Shown here: in pieces, positions 31,342-35,371 of the stretch
Numbering within the stretch: the stretch's first letter is position 1
Layout of the letters: each line of letters begins with the position of its first letter
Origin: an uncultured Loktanella sp.
GTDB taxonomy: Bacteria > Pseudomonadota > Alphaproteobacteria > Rhodobacterales > Rhodobacteraceae
Assembly: GCA_937132065.1 (NCBI GenBank)
Contig: CAKZNT010000058.1
Coordinates: forward strand, 1-35,371
DNA: 35,371 nucleotides
Reading direction: 5' to 3'
Made by a program: the position numbers and the translations under genes
The notes under the pieces: model-generated
Databases searched by the model: none
What the model saw: only the letters and a program-made list of their open reading frames with translations
What the model was told of the DNA's origin: nothing

Positions 31342-33837
31342 ATGCCCAGTTTCTATCTCGTTGATTATGTTGCGACGACGACAGAGCACTCCCATATCAC
31401 CGACCTAGAGGTGATTATGGTTGACGGAGAGGCACGTCTGTTTGCCAGCACCCGTTATGACGGCGACCTGACCAGCTGGACCCTGACGCAGGCGGGGCTG
31501 TCGCTGGCCGATACCCGCGAATTTCGCGGCGGATTTCAGGCAGGCGGCACAACCAGCATCATGACCGTTGAGGTGAATGGCCGCACATCTGTGCTCACGG
31601 GGGGCGGCTCGGGTTACGGCGCGCTTCAGGTGCATGGCATTAGCGATGAAGGCCTGTTCACGACCCGCAGCACACAGGCAGATTTCACAAGCCCTTTGAC
31701 GGGGATCATTCACGGTGAAACCATTACCTTGGGGAATGGCACGCAAGCGGTTTACGGCGGTCTTGCGGGGGGTGACGGTATTGGCCGCTTGGTGTTCAAC
31801 GGCACGCGCAATGCGCAATCTGCCACCATTACGGCCGATAGTGACGCTGTATTTGCGGCCTCTGTTTCTGCGATGGCGGCGGTGGAAATCGCGGATGCGC
31901 AATATCTGCTATGCGCATCTGGCACAGAAAACGGGGTCACTGTCTGGGATGTAGCCGATAACGGTGCATTGACCAGCGCCCATAGCCTTGGTGTGGACGA
32001 CGGCCTTTGGGTCTCTGTTCCAACGGCGATGGAGATCGTCACGATCGGCGCGCAAGCCTATGTCATTCTTGCCGCCGCAGGCAGTTCATCCCTTAGCGTC
32101 ATGGCGATCAATGCGGCGGGCGAATTGCAGGTGGTTGATCATGTCATCGACAGTCAGCACAGCCGTTTCGCCTCTGTCAGTGCATTGGCTGTCGTAGAGC
32201 ATCACGGCGCGATTTACGTGATCGCTGGCGGGGCTGATGACGGGATCAGCCTGTTCTTGTTGCAAGCCGACGGGACGTTGCTTGCGCGTGGTCATCTCGC
32301 TGACACCACCCAAATGGGGTTGGAAAACGTCAGTGCCATCACTGCGGTATCTGTGGGGGACGGTATCGATATTTTCGTCGCCTCCGCGCAGGTTGCAGGG
32401 ATCACCCAGCTTCACTTTGCGACGGGGGTGATGGGGCAGACATGGCAAGCCCCTGCAAGCGGCGGCACGGTATCTGGCACGCAGGGCATGGATGTGCTGA
32501 CGGGGGCCGGGGGCAATGACCGCCTTGCGGGCGGTCAGGGTGACGACATCCTGACGGACGGCGCGGGTGCGGATCGCCTGACAGGGGGGCAAGGCGCGGA
32601 TACCTTTATCTTTGCCTATGACGACCAGACGGATGTGATTACCGATTTCGAGGTCGGCGTGGACCAGATCGATTTGTCTGCATGGCCAGGGCTGCGCAGC
32701 ACCGCACAGCTCACATTCACAAGCCGCTCGGATGGCATCAGTATTTCTTACGGAGAAGATACCCTGATCGTGAAAAGCGCGGACGGCCAGCCGATTGACC
32801 CCGCTCAATTCGGGCCTGCCGACCTGATCGGAGAGAGCCGCATTCCCGAGAACATCGTGCCCGGATTTGCAGGACCCGCCCAGGATGTGCCGGTGCTGCC
32901 CGAGCGCCCTGAATATATCCCTCATGTCTATACGCCGCCTCCCGTTGATCCCAATCCGGAGCCAGTCGTGCTACCCCCGCCCCCCGATCAAACCGACACC
33001 AACACTCCCAACCCCGATATCACCCTCACGGGGAATATGACCCGTGGTTCAAGTGCGGCGGAAACCTTGGTGGCGACCTCCGAGCGCCCCATCGTCTACG
33101 GCATGGGTGGCGCTGATAAGGTCTATGGCTCTGGCGCGGCCAACACCCTTTACGGGGGCGGGGGGAACGACACGATTTACGGGCGCAGCGGCGATGATCG
33201 CATCATGGGCGATGCGGGCGCGGATCGTCTGTTTGGCAATGCGGACGACGACACCCTGCGCGGCGCGGCGGGGGATGACCTGTTGAAGGGGGGGCGCGGC
33301 GCGGATGATCTGTCGGGGGGACGGGGCGCCGACAAGGTCAAAGGCGGAAGCGGCAATGACACGGTGAATGGCAACAAGGGCAACGACAAGGTCATGGGCG
33401 GGCGGGGCAATGACACGCTGATCGGGGATAACGGGCACGACAAGATCTGGGGCGGGAGCGGCAACGACAGCCTGTCTGGCGGGGCCAAGAATGACGCGCT
33501 TTACGGAGGCAGCGGCGCGGACAGGCTTTGGGGTGGCGGCGGTGCGGACCTGCTTAACGGCAACAAGGGCAACGATATGATGACGGGTGGGGCGGGCGCG
33601 GATACATTCGTTTTCACCGACGGGCGTGACACGATCACCGATTTCTCGTGGCGCTCTGACACGCTACACCTTGATGACCAAAGCTGGCGGGGCAACCTCA
33701 GCGCGCAAGAGGTCGTTGATCGCTACGCCGTGGTCGATCACGGCGATATCGTTTTTGATTTTGGCGGCAACGACCAGTTGACCCTGACAGGGATCAGCAA
33801 CCTGAATGCCTTGGTCGATGTGATCTCGATCGTTTAA
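31342..33837 (+). CDS. RTX calcium-binding secreted protein with N-terminal propeller-like domain
   Basis: 831 residues. Residues ~1-370 are repeats of short beta-strands (MTVEVNGRTSVLTGGG; AMEIVTIGAQAYVILAAAG; ALAVVEHHGAIYVIAGG) that look like a beta-propeller. A first RTX block (GGAGGNDRLAGGQGDD, about 385-430) and an interposed FEVGVDQIDLSAW segment follow, then a Pro-rich linker (about 520-560), then a long second block of GGxGxDxxx nonapeptides (about 582-753). The end (DTITDFSWRSDTLHL onward) is the non-cleaved type I secretion signal region. There is no Sec signal peptide. It should be exported by a type I system, not present here, and fold outside on binding calcium. A matrix or adhesin role is likely. 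It converges on the sugar-transferase gene with a four-base overlap. Confidence 0.88.
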   Translation: MPSFYLVDYVATTTEHSHITDLEVIMVDGEARLFASTRYDGDLTSWTLTQAGLSLADTREFRGGFQAGGTTSIMTVEVNGRTSVLTGGGSGYGALQVHGISDEGLFTTRSTQADFTSPLTGIIHGETITLGNGTQAVYGGLAGGDGIGRLVFNGTRNAQSATITADSDAVFAASVSAMAAVEIADAQYLLCASGTENGVTVWDVADNGALTSAHSLGVDDGLWVSVPTAMEIVTIGAQAYVILAAAGSSSLSVMAINAAGELQVVDHVIDSQHSRFASVSALAVVEHHGAIYVIAGGADDGISLFLLQADGTLLARGHLADTTQMGLENVSAITAVSVGDGIDIFVASAQVAGITQLHFATGVMGQTWQAPASGGTVSGTQGMDVLTGAGGNDRLAGGQGDDILTDGAGADRLTGGQGADTFIFAYDDQTDVITDFEVGVDQIDLSAWPGLRSTAQLTFTSRSDGISISYGEDTLIVKSADGQPIDPAQFGPADLIGESRIPENIVPGFAGPAQDVPVLPERPEYIPHVYTPPPVDPNPEPVVLPPPPDQTDTNTPNPDITLTGNMTRGSSAAETLVATSERPIVYGMGGADKVYGSGAANTLYGGGGNDTIYGRSGDDRIMGDAGADRLFGNADDDTLRGAAGDDLLKGGRGADDLSGGRGADKVKGGSGNDTVNGNKGNDKVMGGRGNDTLIGDNGHDKIWGGSGNDSLSGGAKNDALYGGSGADRLWGGGGADLLNGNKGNDMMTGGAGADTFVFTDGRDTITDFSWRSDTLHLDDQSWRGNLSAQEVVDRYAVVDHGDIVFDFGGNDQLTLTGISNLNALVDVISIV

Positions 33838-34451
33838 CCGCCCTTGCGCTGAAACGGCTTTTTAGCGGTCTGCCAGATCAGCCAGAGATCAAAGCACAGG
33901 GTTCTGTTTTCTTGATAGATGATGTCCAGCCGCGCCTTGCGGGGCACGCAGGCCCGTCGATAAACCGCGTCTGTTTCAGCCGCATCCGCACAGCGCGCCA
34001 GCAGCATTTCTTCGTGGCGATGATAGGCCAGTGACGCCAGACCCGTCACACCGGGGCGGCTTTGCAGAACCTTGGCGTAAACCTGCGGAAAAGCCTCGAC
34101 ATAGACCCGCAACGGGGGGCGTGGTCCGACCAGCGAAATATCACCGCGCAGCACATTATAAAGCTGGGGCAATTCGTCGGCGCGGGTCTTGCGCAGCAGG
34201 CGGTGCAGCCGTGACATCCGCGCGGATTTATCGCCGCCCGTGACCCCTGAGTTTTCGGCGCTTGGCTTCATTGTGCGCAGCTTAATGAGAGAAAACCCCT
34301 GTGTTGGGGTCTTCATGCGCTCCGAGATATAGAAGACCGGCCGCCCTTCATAGATTGCCAGAATGGCGATAAGCAACAAGAAGACCGGCCATAGCAACAC
34401 CACCAAAAGCAGGCTGATCGCGATATCCATCAAGCGTTTTGAAAGCGTCAT
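33834..34451 (-). CDS. Undecaprenyl-phosphate sugar phosphotransferase (ExoY/WcaJ catalytic domain type)
   Basis: 205 residues from ATG 34451, which overlaps the previous stop as ATGA; a frame to 34466 adds five residues. One membrane segment or re-entrant hairpin (about 8-33) is followed by the conserved monotopic phosphoglycosyl transferase motifs KLRTMK (57-62), LRKTRADELPQLYNVLRGDI (86-105) and SLVGPRPPL (106-114). The Asp-Glu in RADELPQ is the catalytic pair. It is the short form lacking the N-terminal multi-membrane domain. It would transfer the first sugar phosphate to undecaprenyl phosphate, starting repeat-unit synthesis; the nearby WbpM-like dehydratase may make its donor. Confidence 0.92.
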   Translation of the reverse strand: MTLSKRLMDIAISLLLVVLLWPVFLLLIAILAIYEGRPVFYISERMKTPTQGFSLIKLRTMKPSAENSGVTGGDKSARMSRLHRLLRKTRADELPQLYNVLRGDISLVGPRPPLRVYVEAFPQVYAKVLQSRPGVTGLASLAYHRHEEMLLARCADAAETDAVYRRACVPRKARLDIIYQENRTLCFDLWLIWQTAKKPFQRKGG

Positions 34452-35293
34452 GTTGCAGCACACCATCCGCCAGCGCGGGCTTGGGCAACCATATCGGCGG
34501 CCGTGGCTGGGGGGAGCGCTATATGGGCGGCAAGCGCGCTGACATCCATTGCCAACACAGGCAATGCGGTGTCAGGTGCGGGTTGCCACTGCCATGTGGC
34601 GCCAGCCTCTTGGGCCATAGCATCCATCGCAACCAGATCAGGGCGGGCAATATTCAATACCTTGGAAAGTGGGGTCTGTGTCTGGCTTAGACAGCTGAGA
34701 ACGCGACCAAGATCACGCGGACCAATCATCATGCGCCGTGGTCCCTGCCCGTCCGGGAACTGGTCGATCTTCACAGGGCCGCGCGTCATCGCTTGAAACA
34801 ACCCGTCGCTGCCGGCAACGTTGCCGATCCGCAAACAGGTGACATCAGGGCCGCTGACGGCTTGCTCCATGTCCAATTTCGCCTGCCCGTAGGGTGTCGC
34901 GGGTGTGAGGGTCTGTGTTTCGGCTAGAACCCCTGACTGGCGCCCGTAAACAGCCTGACTTGACGCGACCAAGGCCTTCGCCCCCAACTGTTTTGCCAAT
35001 TTGCATCCGGCTTGAGCCAGCGTTGTGTTCTGGTGCAACGCCTCGGGCGTGCCATGAAGCACACCTGCGAGAACAATCACCGCACTGACGGGATGCTGCG
35101 GCGCCATTTCAGCGTCACCCAGAATCTCCCAGACAATATCATCTGAGGCGATCGGGGCCGCGCCCGCGCGCCGTTGCCACAGGGGAGCGGGCATATCTTC
35201 GGGCCAAACCCGCGCAAGCATCCGGCCCACGCGACCTGTTCCACCAAGAATAAGTGGCCGCTGCGGACCCGGTTGTGTCTGAGATATTGAAAT
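34448..35293 (-). CDS. NAD-dependent epimerase/dehydratase family protein, start uncertain (possible ATT)
   Basis: The frame is open from a TGA at 35338-35336 (complement). Upstream of GTG 35230 it encodes the Rossmann motif LILGGTGRVGRML, so starting at GTG would cut the cofactor loop in half. No ATG, GTG, TTG or CTG occurs in frame before it. ATT at 35293, seven bases after AGGG, is the best candidate, giving 281 residues. Later motifs are ALVASSQAVYG and a YGQAK catalytic Tyr/Lys pair, followed by a divergent C-terminal half. The protein is shorter than typical sugar epimerases (about 310-340). It is probably a nucleotide-sugar 4-ketoreductase or epimerase paired with the downstream sugar transferase, like WbpV/WbpL-type pairs. 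Confidence 0.75.
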   Translation of the reverse strand: MSISQTQPGPQRPLILGGTGRVGRMLARVWPEDMPAPLWQRRAGAAPIASDDIVWEILGDAEMAPQHPVSAVIVLAGVLHGTPEALHQNTTLAQAGCKLAKQLGAKALVASSQAVYGRQSGVLAETQTLTPATPYGQAKLDMEQAVSGPDVTCLRIGNVAGSDGLFQAMTRGPVKIDQFPDGQGPRRMMIGPRDLGRVLSCLSQTQTPLSKVLNIARPDLVAMDAMAQEAGATWQWQPAPDTALPVLAMDVSALAAHIALPPATAADMVAQARAGGWCAAT

Positions 35294-35371
35294 TGGCTTA
35301 CCCTGCGTATAGTCGTGATGTGAATTATGGATATATCAGGCAGCCTTATCAGATGACCAGAAAAGTTATTA

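Noticed and set aside
33033..33600. Dense short DNA repeats that could suggest a CRISPR or satellite array
   Set aside because: They encode in-frame GGxGxDxxx RTX nonapeptides; there are no conserved repeat/spacer units.

Overview
This window looks like part of an extrachromosomal replicon (plasmid or chromid) from a roseobacter-group alphaproteobacterium (Rhodobacteraceae). The replication initiator matches the RPA/RepA family typical of Rhodobacterales plasmids. It lies divergent to a parA-parB pair with three parS-like palindromes, and almost everything else makes, modifies or exports surface polysaccharide. RepA-type (RepA-I) plasmids of roseobacters are known to carry exopolysaccharide and rhamnose genes needed for biofilm formation. 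This content fits that class, although no rhamnose operon lies inside the window.

Layout. 1-1877: the end of a YjbH-type outer-membrane exopolysaccharide gene, overlapped by a YjbF/GfcB lipoprotein gene. 1993-3147: a DUF2793 protein with an AT-rich, atypical C-terminal part. 3137-6985: the replication and partition module, namely repA (-), an origin-like spacer with a DnaA box and 22-bp-spaced repeats, an operator-like inverted repeat over the parA promoter, parA and parB (+), and parS sites. 6986-8913: the capsule exporter ATPase (KpsT-like) and KpsE-like chain-length/export protein; no KpsM permease is visible. 9042-10301: a LicD-like transferase.

10511-19759: a tightly packed minus-strand operon, read right to left. 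It encodes a KpsS-like glycosyltransferase, a Gfo/Idh/MocA dehydrogenase, a GmhA-like isomerase, a tandem SGNH protein, an unknown helical-repeat protein, an inositol-monophosphatase-like phosphatase, a NeuA-like cytidylyltransferase, an SGNH protein and an SMP-30 lactonase. Divergent from it, 19923-23507 carries an IlvD/EDD sugar-acid dehydratase and a two-domain glycosyltransferase. Read together, these enzymes could oxidise a (heptose?) sugar to its lactone, open it, dehydrate it to a 3-deoxy-2-ulosonic acid and activate it with CMP. That would be a route to a Kdo/sialic-like sugar without a PEP-dependent synthase, and no NeuB/KdsA-type synthase is seen here. This is the most interesting hypothesis in the window and is inference.

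23511-35293: an FkbM methyltransferase, GalE, a GT2 glycosyltransferase, a phosphomannomutase, a WbpM/CapD-type sugar dehydratase translationally coupled to a sulfotransferase, a large RTX calcium-binding protein, an undecaprenyl-phosphate sugar transferase and an NAD-dependent epimerase. The last has no ordinary start codon in a suitable place and may begin at ATT.

The genes suggest two polysaccharide systems. One is a KpsTE-type ABC-exported capsule. The other is a lipid-carrier-initiated exopolysaccharide (sugar transferase, WbpM-like, YjbF/YjbH).
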